Numbered from the stretch's first letter, positions 53,383 to 62,692 are shown. The stretch: DNA of 64,000 nt from CBDFHV01 sp965247705 (GCA_965247705.1 CBDFHV010000077.1:1-64000); one strand, 5' to 3'. Notes: generated by a model from the sequence alone, not told the origin. Made by a program: numbers and translations.

Positions 53383-54005
53383 TGAACGAGACCCGACGCA
53401 ACGGAATTCGCCTCGACCTCAAATTGGTAGCCGACATGATCGAGGCGCGCAGCCGGGTGCTGGACGTGGGCTGCGAGGATGGCGTCCTGCTCGCCCACCT
53501 GGACCGGGAAAAGGAAGTGGATGGGCGGGGCATCGAGCTTAGCATGGGGGGTGTGAACGCCTGCGTGACCGCTGGCCTGTCGGTCATCCAGGGGAATGCG
53601 GACACCGACCTGAAGGACTACCCCGACCACGCCTTCGACTATGTCATCCTCAGCCAGACCCTCCAGGCCACCCGGGCGCCACGGGAAGTTCTTCGTCACA
53701 TGGTGCGTATCGGCCGTTCGGCCATCGTCTCGTTTCCCAACTTCGGCTACTGGCGGGTGCGCTGGCAGTTGGCCGCCTTCGGCCGCATGCCGGTCAGCCC
53801 GACCCTTCCCCATCATTGGTACGACACGCCCAACATCCACCTGTGCACGATCAAGGATTTCGTCGGCCTGTGCGACGAGACGGGAATCCTCATCAAGCGG
53901 GCGATCGCCATCGACAGCGCGGGTCGCGCCCGTCCTTTCGCAAGCGGCGTCAGGATCGCCAATCTGCTGGGCGAACAGGCGGTGTTCCTGCTTTCGCGGG
54001 CCTAA
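53382..54005 (+). CDS. metW: Methionine biosynthesis protein MetW
   Basis: MetW, a partner of MetX found in a stable metX-metW pair in proteobacteria, 207 residues. The start overlaps the metX stop (TGATG). It has a class I SAM-methyltransferase-like fold: SRVLDVGCEDGVLLAHLDRE (SAM-binding loop), FDYVILSQTLQATRAP, then FPNFGYWRVRWQLAAFG and LPHHWYDTPNIHLCTIKDF. It probably increases MetX activity rather than methylating a known substrate. The gene end overlaps the oppositely oriented methyltransferase gene by four bases. Confidence 0.92.
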   Translation: MNETRRNGIRLDLKLVADMIEARSRVLDVGCEDGVLLAHLDREKEVDGRGIELSMGGVNACVTAGLSVIQGNADTDLKDYPDHAFDYVILSQTLQATRAPREVLRHMVRIGRSAIVSFPNFGYWRVRWQLAAFGRMPVSPTLPHHWYDTPNIHLCTIKDFVGLCDETGILIKRAIAIDSAGRARPFASGVRIANLLGEQAVFLLSRA

Positions 54006-54745
54006 ATATTGCGGCTTCTTTGGGGCGCCGGCCCCCCCTGGGGCACCGTCAGGTAGGACCGGGCACGTTGGCGATTGCGTTCCGGCGTGGCGGCGTAGAT
54101 CTGTTTTCCGGCCTCGGTCATCACGATCCCGGCAAAGGTGGAGAACCACCGATGACCCAAGTTCTCCCAGGCCCCGGCCGAGGACAGCATCATGCGGGAA
54201 CGGGCCGGCGGGACGAACAAGGCGGTGCGGGATTGGATCGGCGTGAACAGGGTTTCGCGCAGCAGGCGGGACAATTGGACGGGGCTGTAGGGCTGCCCGT
54301 GGCCCATGGGGGTGCGCTCGAACCGGGCCCACAGGCCGCGGCGATTGGGCACCACCACCAGCAGCCGACCGCTGCCCGACAGGACGCGCCAGATCTCGCG
54401 CATCAACGGGCGCACCTGTTCGGTACACTCCAGGCCATGAACCAGCAGCACCCGATCCAGGGACAGATCGGGGAACGGCAGTTCCGCCTCCTCGGTCAAT
54501 ACGGTCTGGTTGCCGCCTTCCATCGGCCAGTGAAGGACGCCCTGGGGCGCCGGCATGGCGGCGATCAGGCGTGCCGCCTCGCCGCGATAGGCGCCCAGGA
54601 ATGGCGTCGCGTAGCCCAGACCCAACATGGAGAGGCCCCGCACGTCGGGCCAGATCTCGCGAACGCGGCGACGAATCATCACCCGCGCCATGCGACCCTG
54701 GTCGCCGGCGTAGAAGTCCCGCAAGTCGATGACATCCATCCACAT
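54002..54745 (-). CDS. Class I SAM-dependent methyltransferase
   Basis: A 247-residue methyltransferase-like protein from ATG 54745 (MWMDVIDLRDFYAGDQGRM). The SAM-binding loop reads LSMLGLGYATPFLGAYRGE, a less canonical GxGxG. ELPFPDLSLDRVLLVHGLEC is the acidic and motif II/III region, followed by EIWRVLSGSGRLLVVVPNRR-GLWARFE. The substrate is unknown; related alphaproteobacterial proteins are unannotated methyltransferases. It is convergent with metW and divergent from the GST gene. Only ~130 bases separate it from that gene's start. Confidence 0.85.
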   Translation of the reverse strand: MWMDVIDLRDFYAGDQGRMARVMIRRRVREIWPDVRGLSMLGLGYATPFLGAYRGEAARLIAAMPAPQGVLHWPMEGGNQTVLTEEAELPFPDLSLDRVLLVHGLECTEQVRPLMREIWRVLSGSGRLLVVVPNRRGLWARFERTPMGHGQPYSPVQLSRLLRETLFTPIQSRTALFVPPARSRMMLSSAGAWENLGHRWFSTFAGIVMTEAGKQIYAATPERNRQRARSYLTVPQGGPAPQRSRNI

Positions 54746-54879
54746 GGAACGGCAACTCTATCATGTCCGCGGTTTGCGGCCTCTTCTCGACGGCGTGCCG
54801 CGGTGCTATGACCCCGGGGCCGGACACGATTCCGTGGTCCGGCGATGCTCCTCAATCCCCAATCAAAGGACCAACAACC

Positions 54880-55479
54880 GTGAAACTCCGCTTTTCGCCC
54901 ACGTCGCCGTTCGTACGCAAGGTGATGGCCGTGGCCCAATGCACCGCTCAGACCGACCGCGTCGAGAAGGTGCCCACGACCACGGCCGATCCGGACCTGA
55001 TCGACGACAATCCCCTGGGCAAGGTGCCCGCCGCCCGCCTCGACGACGGCACACCGCTCTACGATTCGCGGGTGATCTGTGAGTTTCTGGACGACCAGCA
55101 CGCCGGCGCCAAGGTGTTTCCCGGTCCCGGGCCGGATCGCTGGCGGGCCCTGTGCCTGCAGTCCCTCGGCGATGGGGTCATGGACGCCTGTGTGCTCATC
55201 TACACTGAGCTCCGCCGTCCCGAGGCCGAACAGTCCGCCGCCTGGTTGGAGCGTCAGCGGCTCAAGATTCGCAACGCTGTCGGGGTCCTGGAACAGGACG
55301 TGGACGCCCTCGAGGGGCCGCTGACCATCGGCGGCCTGACCGTCGGGATCGCGCTCGAATACGCCGACCGGCGGGTCCCCGAATTCGACTGGCGGGCCGC
55401 GGCCCCCAAACTGGCCGCCTGGCAACAAGCGTTCGCCAAGAACGATTTCATGACCGCGACCGCGCCCCCGCCTGCCTGA
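54880..55479 (+). CDS. Glutathione S-transferase-like protein
   Basis: A 199-residue GST from GTG 54880, with AAAGGA nine bases upstream. The thioredoxin-like N-domain begins VKLRFSPTSPFVRKVMAVAQ and contains DNPLGKVPAARLDD (cis-Pro glutathione-binding site) and PLYDSRVICEFLDDQ. The C-terminal helical domain runs to EFDWRAAAPKLAAWQQAFAK. The Ser-Pro-Thr-Ser start resembles the YfcG/YncG-type GSTs that bind glutathione with Ser or Asn rather than Tyr. Its substrate is unknown. The gene is monocistronic between oppositely oriented neighbours. Confidence 0.88.
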   Translation: MKLRFSPTSPFVRKVMAVAQCTAQTDRVEKVPTTTADPDLIDDNPLGKVPAARLDDGTPLYDSRVICEFLDDQHAGAKVFPGPGPDRWRALCLQSLGDGVMDACVLIYTELRRPEAEQSAAWLERQRLKIRNAVGVLEQDVDALEGPLTIGGLTVGIALEYADRRVPEFDWRAAAPKLAAWQQAFAKNDFMTATAPPPA

Positions 55480-55504
55480 ACGTGTCCGCCTGAGCGTCGC
55501 GCTG

Positions 55505-56569
55505 TCAGCCGTCGAACAGGACAGCCACCAGCGTGCTATCGGCAAGGCCGTAGATCAGGTCCGGCCGGCCATCGCCGTTCAGATCCACCGCGAGGATGGC
55601 GGTGGCGACGGCGGAGCGGTGCGGAATCCGGGCCAGGTCGGCGAACCGGCCGCCGGCGAAGCTCACCACCCGCAACGTGGAGCGCCGCGCGTCTGGAATC
55701 GCCATGTCCGCCACCCCGTCGGCGTTCGCGTCGAGAATGGCCGACAGGCCCAGTTCCCGGGATCCGATGGCGTGGTTCGAGAAACCGCGGGCCTGGGCCA
55801 CCGGCGCCAGCCGGTGTCCGTCCCGCCGGAACAGGGTCAGGAGTCCGCCGATGTGCGGGGTGATCACCGCCGCCGCCTCCCGATCCCCATCGCCGTCGAA
55901 GTCGGCGACGCCCACCGGATTGAGCCACCGGAAGGCACGCCCGATGGACGGGCTCTCGGCGACAATGGACAGGGACTCCCCTTCGACCGCCACCAGAGCC
56001 AGAGCGGCACCCCGGTTCAGATAGGACCGCACCAGCAGGACCTGATCGTCGCCCGCGCCCGTCATGTCGACCAGACGGGGGACCTGGTCCTCGAACACGG
56101 ACTCCGGTCCCAGGGTCAGGGCCAGGATCCGGCCGCCAGGCGTTTCCACGGCGAGGCCCGCGGCCTCGACGGCATCGCCAAGGACTCCGTGGTCATAACG
56201 TGTGGTGGGTCCGGTCAGCCAGGCGGCGCGGATCGTTCCGCCGCCCCGCGCCACCTCGCCGTCGGGCAGCATATCGGGACGGGATTGGGGTGCTCGCGGC
56301 TGCGGTCGTGCCGCCCGCAGCACCAGCCGGGAATCCACCACGTGCACGGTCGAGGCATAGCCGTGGGAATCTACGACAGCCGCTTGGTTCATGAGGGGTC
56401 GGAGGGCGTGCAGTCCCCCCGGAACGACCATGGTCAGGACATTGGGAGTAAGGACATTGGGTGCCAGGGACTGCGCGGCGCCTGGGACCGGGATGGATAA
56501 CAGGCAAGCCGCAAGGACCGGTCCCAGCGCTAACCAAAGCCCGCCCCGCGGCAACGTTCTCGGCCCCAT
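55505..56569 (-). CDS. FG-GAP/VCBS-repeat secreted protein
   Basis: A 354-residue exported protein. The signal peptide spans residues 1-33 (LWLALGPVLAACLLSIPVPG, cleavage near GAAQS). Three calcium-type Asp/Gly-rich loops typical of FG-GAP/VCBS beta-propeller repeats are visible: VADFDGDGDREAAAVIT, LDANADGVADMAIPDAR and VDLNGDGRPDLIYGLAD. They are spaced about 50 residues apart, suggesting a beta-propeller. The start ATG 56569 overlaps the dcd stop by one base (TGATG), so it is translated with dcd. Function unknown; possibly a periplasmic adhesion or binding domain. Confidence 0.85.
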   Translation of the reverse strand: MGPRTLPRGGLWLALGPVLAACLLSIPVPGAAQSLAPNVLTPNVLTMVVPGGLHALRPLMNQAAVVDSHGYASTVHVVDSRLVLRAARPQPRAPQSRPDMLPDGEVARGGGTIRAAWLTGPTTRYDHGVLGDAVEAAGLAVETPGGRILALTLGPESVFEDQVPRLVDMTGAGDDQVLLVRSYLNRGAALALVAVEGESLSIVAESPSIGRAFRWLNPVGVADFDGDGDREAAAVITPHIGGLLTLFRRDGHRLAPVAQARGFSNHAIGSRELGLSAILDANADGVADMAIPDARRSTLRVVSFAGGRFADLARIPHRSAVATAILAVDLNGDGRPDLIYGLADSTLVAVLFDG

Positions 56570-57753
56570 CAGTCGCCTGGGCGGCGGAACTGCTTGGCCA
56601 GCTGCAGGCCCTGGCGCTGATAGCTGGAGCCGATTCCCTTGCCGTACAGTTTATCGGGCTCCTCGGTCAACCGCTCGTAGACCAGCCGTCCCACCACCTG
56701 GCCGTGCTCGAGAATGAACGGCACTTCGTGGGAGCGAACTTCCAGCACGGCCCGGGACCCGGCGCCGCCGCTGCCCGCGTAACCGAAACCGGGGTCGAAG
56801 AACCCGGCGTAGTGGACACGGAATTCGCCCACCCGGGTATCGTAGGGTGTCATCTCGGCGGCGTGATCCGGTGGCACCGTCACCGCTTCCCGGGACGCCA
56901 GGATGTAGAAGTCCCCCGGGTTGAGCAGCAGCACACCGTCGGGGCTGGCATGGATGGGGTCCCAGAATTCCAGAGGGTCGTACCGACCGATTAAGGACAG
57001 ATCGACGAGGCCCGCGTGGCTCTTTGCCCGATAGCCCACCAATGCCCTGTCGCCGGAGCCCTTGAGGTCCACCGAGACGGCGATTCCGTGGGCGATATCG
57101 GGATCGATGTCCTCGCCGTCCACCAGGCCGACCTCGGCATGCAGGCGCCGAATAGCGGTATCGGAGGCGATCGGACTACCGCGGCGGACGCGAAGCTGGC
57201 ATAGCCGGTCGCCTTCGCGCACCACGACGCTGAAGGCGCGCGGCGAGATCTCGGCGTACAAGGGGCCCTTGTAGGCGGGGCGCACCCGATCGAACTCCGT
57301 GGCGCCGTCAGCGATCAGCCGGGTGAAGATGTCGAGCCGTCCGACGGAGCTTTTCGGATTGGCGAGCGCCGATACACGCTTCCCCAGGCGCAGGGATTCA
57401 AGGAGGGGAATGATATAGACGCATCCCTTCTCCAGGACCGCGCCATCGCCCAGGGGGAAGGCATGCATGCCCAGTCGCTCGATCCGATTGTGAACGGAGA
57501 CGTCGTCGCCGGGCAGGAAGCTGGCGCGGACCCGGTGGGCCACGGCGCCCAGCCGAAGATCGAGACTGGACGGCTGAATCTGGTCCTCGCCGATGGGCAC
57601 GATCGCCTGGATGACCTTGTCCCGGATCATCTGGCGCAGGGCCTGGGACGGCACAATTCCCGTACTGTGGCGTTCCGCGTCTTCTTCCCCCAGCGTTGGA
57701 AATAGGGAATCCGTCGGCGCGGTGGCGAGCGCGTTCGGGTCGTTCATCGCCAT
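56569..57753 (-). CDS. dcd: 2'-deoxycytidine 5'-triphosphate deaminase
   Basis: A dCTP deaminase of the long, duplicated type (~394 residues), which makes dUTP for dTMP synthesis. The start ATG 57753 gives MAMNDPNALATAPTDSLF. The first dUTPase-fold half includes QIQPSSLDLRLGAVAHRVRA and LANPKSSVGRLDIFTRLIAD. The second includes EFWDPIHASPDGVLLLNPGD and HYAGFFDPGFGYAGSGGAGS-RAVLEVRSHEVPF. This double-domain form is usual in Alphaproteobacteria. The gene is followed by the FG-GAP gene with overlapping stop/start. The upstream 57754-57930 region holds no gene and carries the panB promoter on the other strand. Confidence 0.9.
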   Translation of the reverse strand: MAMNDPNALATAPTDSLFPTLGEEDAERHSTGIVPSQALRQMIRDKVIQAIVPIGEDQIQPSSLDLRLGAVAHRVRASFLPGDDVSVHNRIERLGMHAFPLGDGAVLEKGCVYIIPLLESLRLGKRVSALANPKSSVGRLDIFTRLIADGATEFDRVRPAYKGPLYAEISPRAFSVVVREGDRLCQLRVRRGSPIASDTAIRRLHAEVGLVDGEDIDPDIAHGIAVSVDLKGSGDRALVGYRAKSHAGLVDLSLIGRYDPLEFWDPIHASPDGVLLLNPGDFYILASREAVTVPPDHAAEMTPYDTRVGEFRVHYAGFFDPGFGYAGSGGAGSRAVLEVRSHEVPFILEHGQVVGRLVYERLTEEPDKLYGKGIGSSYQRQGLQLAKQFRRPGD

Positions 57754-57919
57754 GGCTCCTCCGCCGGGGGTCCCTTTCCGCCGGCGCCCGAAATCCTAGC
57801 AGGTTGCAGGCGCCGGACGGGAATCGTTTGCCCCCGCTATTGGTCCATTTGCCCACAGGTTTATCCCACGGGGCTATTTCCGGGCGACATCATCGCCCCG
57901 GTTCGCCCACGGATCTCTT

Positions 57920-57948
57920 TTGCCGCCCATGTTGCGGTGCACTATAGT
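57920..57948 (+). promoter_or_regulatory. Candidate panB-panC promoter
   Basis: TTGCCG (57920-57925), a 17-base spacer and TATAGT (57943-57948) lie 33 bases before the panB start at 57982. This placement favours 57982 over the upstream in-frame start. GGAGG occurs at 57961-57965. Confidence 0.5.
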
Positions 57949-57981
57949 GGGTCGGCGACCGGAGGATCGGAAAGCCGAGCC

Positions 57982-58818
57982 ATGAGCGCTGTCGCCGAAC
58001 CGAGACCTGTTTCCGTCACCGACGTGCGGGCCCGCAAGGGCGGCGAACCATTGGTCTGCCTGACGGCCTATTCCGCCGCCACGGCCGCCATGCTGGACGC
58101 CCACGTGGATTTGATCCTGGTCGGCGATTCGGTGGGCATGGTGCTCTACGGTTTCGAGTCCACCCTTCCGGTCACGCTGGAGATGATGATTGCCCATGGC
58201 GCCGCGGTCCGGCGCGGCGCCCGGCGGGCCTTGGTGGTCGTGGACATGCCCTTCGGTTCCTACCAGGAGTCCCCCGAGGCCGCGTTCCGCAACGCCGCCC
58301 GGATCATGGCCGAGACCGGCTGCGGCGCCGTCAAGCTCGAGGGCGGCACGGAAATGGCGGACACCGTGGCCTTTCTCACGGCGCGGGGGATTCCGGTTTT
58401 CGGCCACGTGGGGCTGATGCCCCAGTCGGTCAACCAAGCCGGCGGATTCAAGGCCCGCGGCCGAACCGAGGCCGATGCCGCGCGCATCATGGCCGATGCG
58501 GAGGCGGTCGCCGACGCCGGCGCCTTCGCCGTGGTCATCGAGGGCACCGTGGAACCCGTCGCCCGGGCCATCACCGAGCGGGTCGGCGTGCCCACCATCG
58601 GCATCGGGGCCTCGCCCGCCTGCGACGGTCAGATCCTGGTCACCGAGGATCTCGTGGGCCTGTTCCGCCGTTTCACGCCCAAGTTCGTCAAGCAGTACGC
58701 AACCCTGGGCGCTGGCCTGGAGAACGCGGTGGCGGACTGGTCCCGCGACGTACGCGCCCGAAGCTTTCCCGGGCCCGAGCAATGCTTCGGCACCGGCACC
58801 GAACGGTCGCGTGACTGA
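57982..58818 (+). CDS. panB: 3-Methyl-2-oxobutanoate hydroxymethyltransferase
   Basis: The first committed enzyme of pantothenate synthesis, 278 residues from ATG 57982 (MSAVAEPRPVSVTDVRARKG). Motifs: CLTAYSAATAAMLDAHVDLI, the Mg-binding VGDSVGMVLYG region, CGAVKLEGGTEMADTVAF, FGHVGLMPQSVNQAGGFKAR and IGIGASPACDGQILVTEDLV (usually GAGPDCDGQ). It uses methylene-tetrahydrofolate and 2-oxoisovalerate. The panC start overlaps its end by eight bases. Length and motifs are normal and the frame is intact. Confidence 0.93.
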   Translation: MSAVAEPRPVSVTDVRARKGGEPLVCLTAYSAATAAMLDAHVDLILVGDSVGMVLYGFESTLPVTLEMMIAHGAAVRRGARRALVVVDMPFGSYQESPEAAFRNAARIMAETGCGAVKLEGGTEMADTVAFLTARGIPVFGHVGLMPQSVNQAGGFKARGRTEADAARIMADAEAVADAGAFAVVIEGTVEPVARAITERVGVPTIGIGASPACDGQILVTEDLVGLFRRFTPKFVKQYATLGAGLENAVADWSRDVRARSFPGPEQCFGTGTERSRD

Positions 58819-59683
58819 CGTCGCCGCGGCCATCACTGTCGTCCGATCGGTGGAGAGCTTGCGCGAGCGCGTGGGTGCGTGGCGCCGCGACGGGCTGTCC
58901 GTCGGCTTGGTGCCGACCATGGGCGCCCTTCACGAGGGTCACCTGTCTCTGATTCGCCTGTCCCGATCCATGGCCGACGTCACCTGCGCAACCCTGTTCG
59001 TCAATCCCCGCCAGTTCGGACCGGAAGAGGACCTCGGGCGCTACCCCCGGGACGAGGCCACCGATCACAAGTTGTTGTTGCGGAAAGGCGTGGACCTGCT
59101 TTATGCCCCGCCGCTGGAGGTCATGTACCCGGCCGGGTTCGCCACCACCGTTGCCGTGCCCGGCCTCGGCGACGTCCTCGAAGGGGCCCATCGGCCCGGA
59201 TTTTTCACCGGCGTGGCGACGGTGGTGACCAAACTGCTGATTCAGGCCCTGCCGGACACGGCGGTCTTCGGGGAGAAGGACTACCAGCAGCTGTTGGTCA
59301 TCCGCCGACTGGTGCGGGATTTGGAAATTCCCGTCACCATCGCCGCCGGCCCCACCGTGCGCGAGGAAGACGGTCTCGCGCTCTCGTCCCGCAACGCTTA
59401 CTTGTCGGCGGATCAACGACGCCGGGCGCCGGCCCTCCACGGGGTCCTGGGCAAGAGCGCGCGGCGTATCGCCGCCGGTGGGGACGCGAGCGAAGCGGAA
59501 CGGCTGGCGGGGGTCGCCTTGCGTGCGGCGGGCTTCGACGCCGTCGACTACGTCGCCGCCCGCGACGCCGACTCCCTGGAGCCCCTTATGCCTGGGCGCC
59601 CGGGACGATTGCTCGCCGCCGCCCGGCTGGGCGCCGTTCGCCTGATCGACAACCTGCCGATCCTTCAGCGGCCAATCCCTTAG
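58811..59683 (+). CDS. panC: Pantothenate synthetase
   Basis: It joins pantoate and beta-alanine with ATP to make pantothenate; 290 residues from GTG 58811, overlapping the panB end. The nucleotidyl-transferase HIGH-type motif PTMGALHEGHLSLI is at residues ~31-44, FVNPRQFGPEEDLGRYPRD is the pantoate site, and FGEKDYQQLLVIRRLVRDL and LALSSRNAYLSADQ (KMSKS-equivalent) follow. It ends with the convergent PQQ-dehydrogenase-like gene, overlapping by four bases. panB and panC form an operon with translational overlap; no panD is nearby. Confidence 0.93.
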   Translation: MTDVAAAITVVRSVESLRERVGAWRRDGLSVGLVPTMGALHEGHLSLIRLSRSMADVTCATLFVNPRQFGPEEDLGRYPRDEATDHKLLLRKGVDLLYAPPLEVMYPAGFATTVAVPGLGDVLEGAHRPGFFTGVATVVTKLLIQALPDTAVFGEKDYQQLLVIRRLVRDLEIPVTIAAGPTVREEDGLALSSRNAYLSADQRRRAPALHGVLGKSARRIAAGGDASEAERLAGVALRAAGFDAVDYVAARDADSLEPLMPGRPGRLLAAARLGAVRLIDNLPILQRPIP

Positions 59684-60801
59684 CGGCTGTAGGTAACCCG
59701 ATAGATCACGCCGGCCTCGTCGTCGGAGACCAACAGGGATCCGTCGGGGAGCGACTTGACGTCGACCGGTCGGCCCCACTTGCTCCCGTTGTCGTTCAAC
59801 CAGCCCTCGATGAATGTCTCGTAGCCCGTGGCGTGGCCCGCGGCGTCGAACCGCACCCGCACCACCCGATAGCCATCCGGCGGGCTGCGGTTCCAGGACC
59901 CATGCTGGGCGACGAAGGCGTCGGTGCGATACTCGGCGGGCAGCATGGCGCCGCGATAGAAGTGGATGCCGAGGGCGGCCACGTGGGCGCCGAAGGCCAC
60001 CACCGGCGGCGTGGCGGGCATCGGCGGCGCCTGGTCGCGGAATCGCGACGTGCGGTCGCCGCCGCCGCCGAAATAGGGAAAGCCGAAGTGCAGGCCCGGG
60101 CGCGGCGCGTGGTTCAACTCGTCGGGGGGCGAGTCGTTGCCCATCCTGTCGGCGCCGTTGTCTGTGAAGTAGAGCTCGCCGGTCCGCGGATGGAAGTCCA
60201 GACCCACCGAATTGCGCACGCCGCGGGCGAATATCTCGGCCTGGCCGCCGGTGAGGGGAAGGCGGACAATGGACCCTTCGAACCCCTCGCCCACGCAGAT
60301 GTTGCAGGGCGCCCCGACGGCGACGTAGAGCCGCCCGTCGGGGCCGGCGGCGGCATAGCGCCGTCCATGGTGTCCCTTGTCGGGCAGGCCTTCGAACAGG
60401 ACCTCCCGACCCGCCGAGCCCACGGCCCGCAGGCTGGGGGTGCGGTAGCGGACCACCCGGTGCCGCTCGGCGATGTACAGCCAGCCGTCCTTCCAGGCGA
60501 TCCCCTTGGCCACTTTGAGGCCGCTCAGTACCTTGACGGTCCGCCCCAAGCGGGCTTCGCCATCGGACCCCGTGACCGCATAGACGTCCGAGCCCCGGGT
60601 GCCGACGAACACCGCGCCCAGATCCTCCGCCACCGCCATGGAACGGGCACCGGGGACCCGCCCATAAACCTCGATGTGGAAGCCCGGCGGCAGCCGGAGC
60701 CGACTCAGGTTGTCGTCCACCGCCGCCGCGCAGGCGGGCAGGGCCAGCAGAAGGGCGGTCGCGATCCCCGCCCGACACACCGCGCGCACCCATGACATCA
60801 T
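59680..60801 (-). CDS. PQQ-dependent sugar dehydrogenase-like lipoprotein
   Basis: A 373-residue exported protein of the soluble aldose sugar dehydrogenase (YliI/GDH-B) family. The signal peptide has a lipobox (LLLALPACA), so a lipoprotein is likely. Beta-propeller segments include SMAVAEDLGAVFVGTRGSDV, GLDFHPRTGELYFTDNGADR-MGNDSPPDELN (the PQQ/Ca-binding region), and HGSWNRSPPDGYRVVRVRFD. The catalytic His and PQQ-binding residues appear present, but PQQ binding is untested and no PQQ biosynthesis genes are in the window. The start is ATG 60801. Confidence 0.85.
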   Translation of the reverse strand: MMSWVRAVCRAGIATALLLALPACAAAVDDNLSRLRLPPGFHIEVYGRVPGARSMAVAEDLGAVFVGTRGSDVYAVTGSDGEARLGRTVKVLSGLKVAKGIAWKDGWLYIAERHRVVRYRTPSLRAVGSAGREVLFEGLPDKGHHGRRYAAAGPDGRLYVAVGAPCNICVGEGFEGSIVRLPLTGGQAEIFARGVRNSVGLDFHPRTGELYFTDNGADRMGNDSPPDELNHAPRPGLHFGFPYFGGGGDRTSRFRDQAPPMPATPPVVAFGAHVAALGIHFYRGAMLPAEYRTDAFVAQHGSWNRSPPDGYRVVRVRFDAAGHATGYETFIEGWLNDNGSKWGRPVDVKSLPDGSLLVSDDEAGVIYRVTYSR

Positions 60802-60919
60802 GGCTCAAGAGTCCTCCCGGTCGCGTTGATGCTAAATGGCCATGTGGTCCGCCAGGGGCGGCCCGGCAAGGGAGCGGCCCTCGCGGCGGACTCGGCAAGC
60901 GCGGACGATGGCCCGCCGG

Positions 60920-62192
60920 CTATCGGACGTAGAGGTGCACCTCGTTGGTGCGCGCGCTGTCGCTGGTCTGGCCCGAGATCACCACCCGTTCCGGCGGCAG
61001 GCCCATATCGACGAGGGACCGTAGAACTCGTTCCGCATGGCGCCGGGCCTCGCCGGTGTTGAGCGCCACCCGTGCCGGCCCGCCGGCGCTGGGCGCCACG
61101 GCGACCAGATCGAAGGTTACCCGGGGCCGCTGTTCGAGGGTTCGGCTGACGGCCGTGTAAAGGGCTTGCTGGTAAGGCACGTCCGCCCGATCGAAGCGGA
61201 CGACCACCAGGGGCCGGCGGCCGGCAAGACTGGGCCCGCGCGCGCCGGCGGTCCCGTTGCGGGGATAGGCCGTCGCGGCCATCGCCTGGTTGACCAGGCT
61301 GACCCCGTAGATCTCGCCGGTCTTCACCCCTTCCGACAGCAGGTTGAGGTTGCTGCGTTCCGTGGCCACGTAGGCGGTCTGCCGGCGCACGTCCTCCGAC
61401 ACCTCCTTGAGAAGCCGGTCGATGAGCACCGCCGTGCGGTCGACTTCGTCCTCCAGGATGGCCAGCTGGCGGTGATCTTCGTCCGACGGGCGCCGGAAAG
61501 GCTGAATGAGGCCTGGGACGTCTCCGCCAGGGTAGGCCCGACATGGTGGCGTCCGAGCCGATGGCCGTCGCCAGCTTGTTCATTTCGCCAATGTTGGCGT
61601 TGACGCGCCGCAATTCCGACTGGGCGCCGTTCAGTTGCTGGACCAGGATGGGATTGCCGGGTGTCGTGCCAACCTGCAGGCGCGCGTTGATGGCGGCGAT
61701 GGTCCCATGATAGCGCTGGGAATCCTGCACCACCTTGCCCCGCACGCCCTGCAAAAGCTGGTTGTGCTGACCGATCGCGCCCTGGAGCTTTTGCAGTTCG
61801 CCCCTGAGGTCCGCCACCTTCTGGCCGACGAAGGTGCCCGTGGATTGGCCTGGTGTGACGCCCGGCGGCGTGAAATTCGTCGTTCCCAAGGGCGGCTGCC
61901 GCGTCGTCGGGATCCGCGGTGCCGGGGCTTCCGCCGTCGCGGCCGCGGCGGCGGCCGGCGGCGGCGCGGCGCCCGCCGGTTCCTCGCCGGTCAGCGAGGG
62001 CCACAAGGAATCCATGGAAAAACCGCAGGCGCCCAGGAGGGCCGTGCCGCCCACGCACAGAACGCCAACCGATATCTTCGCGCCAAATCGGGCGAGCCTT
62101 ATTGCGCCTATCGACTCCAAGCCCCTCTTGGGACGCCGCGGCCAATGGGCGTCCAGGGTTCCCGTTGGGAAAGCACAGGAACACTTTCCCAT
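60920..62192 (-). pseudogene. OmpA-like lipoprotein, frameshifted twice
   Basis: The N-terminal part has an exported lipoprotein start (LARFGAKISVGVLCVGGTAL then LLGAC lipobox), a Pro/Ala-rich linker and a coiled-coil-like region (KVADLRGELQKLQGAIGQHN, ANIGEMNKLATAIGSDATMS). In one frame this continues into nonsense at ~61545. Parts of the expected sequence lie in two other frames: LAETSQASFSLSG in one, and RRPSDEDHRQLAILEDEVDR followed by LLIDRLLKEVSEDVRRQTAY in another. The last frame runs to the end at 60920 through VVVRFDRADVPYQQALYTAV and GLPPERVVISGQTSDSARTN-EVHLYVR, an OmpA-like peptidoglycan-binding domain. Two single-base indels near 61510-61550 explain it; sequencing error is possible. 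Confidence 0.75.
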
Positions 62193-62428
62193 TGATTTTG
62201 CTGACTATTGCGCAAAGGGACAAGCATGACAAGACCGGAATTCGCGCCCCATTCGGTGCCCCGGACGGGTGCCGCTCGACTCCAATCCCGCGACGGGCCT
62301 TCCACCATGGGTGATCCCTTGCCTTCACCAATCCTTTCCCGTAGTGTCCCGCCCCTTCGTTAACGCCGCCTTAATCGGTGCGGCGACACCCCGTCGCCGA
62401 CCCCCGCGCCCGACGCGGTATCTTCAAA
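62193..62428. other. Intergenic region before tRNA-Arg
   Basis: 236 bp with no recognised gene. No promoter pair for the tRNA could be fixed with confidence. Confidence 0.4.
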
Positions 62429-62505
62429 GCGCCCGTAGCTCAATTGGATAGAGCGTCTGACTACGGATCAGGAGGTTGGGAGTTCGAGTCTTCCCGGGCG
62501 CGCCA
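62429..62505 (+). tRNA. tRNA-Arg (anticodon ACG)
   Basis: 77 bases with an encoded CCA end. The acceptor stem is GCGCCCG paired with CGGGCGC. The D arm is AGCTCAATTGGATAGAGC, and the anticodon stem TCTGA/TCAGG encloses loop CTACGGA with ACG. The T arm contains GTTCGAGTC. It is the common A34 (inosine) Arg isoacceptor for CGN codons. Confidence 0.97.
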
Positions 62506-62692
62506 GTTTTCGGATTTGTTTTCAAGGGGTTGGAGCGGGGCGGGGAAAAGAACAAAAGCGAACGTCAGATTTTGTTTCGGCGACTGTCAAACCTTTCCAC
62601 GAGAGTTCGTTGCCGCTGTATTCCGACGCGCATCTCAGTCCCCCTAATCATTGGTCTCGTTCGAGGGCGCGGGTCCGGCGTATGCTCCGCCG

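Noticed and set aside
58688..60898. A 736-residue minus-strand frame over panC and the sugar dehydrogenase-like gene
   Set aside because: Arg/Gly/Pro-rich composition and overlap with two well-supported genes mark it as a shadow.
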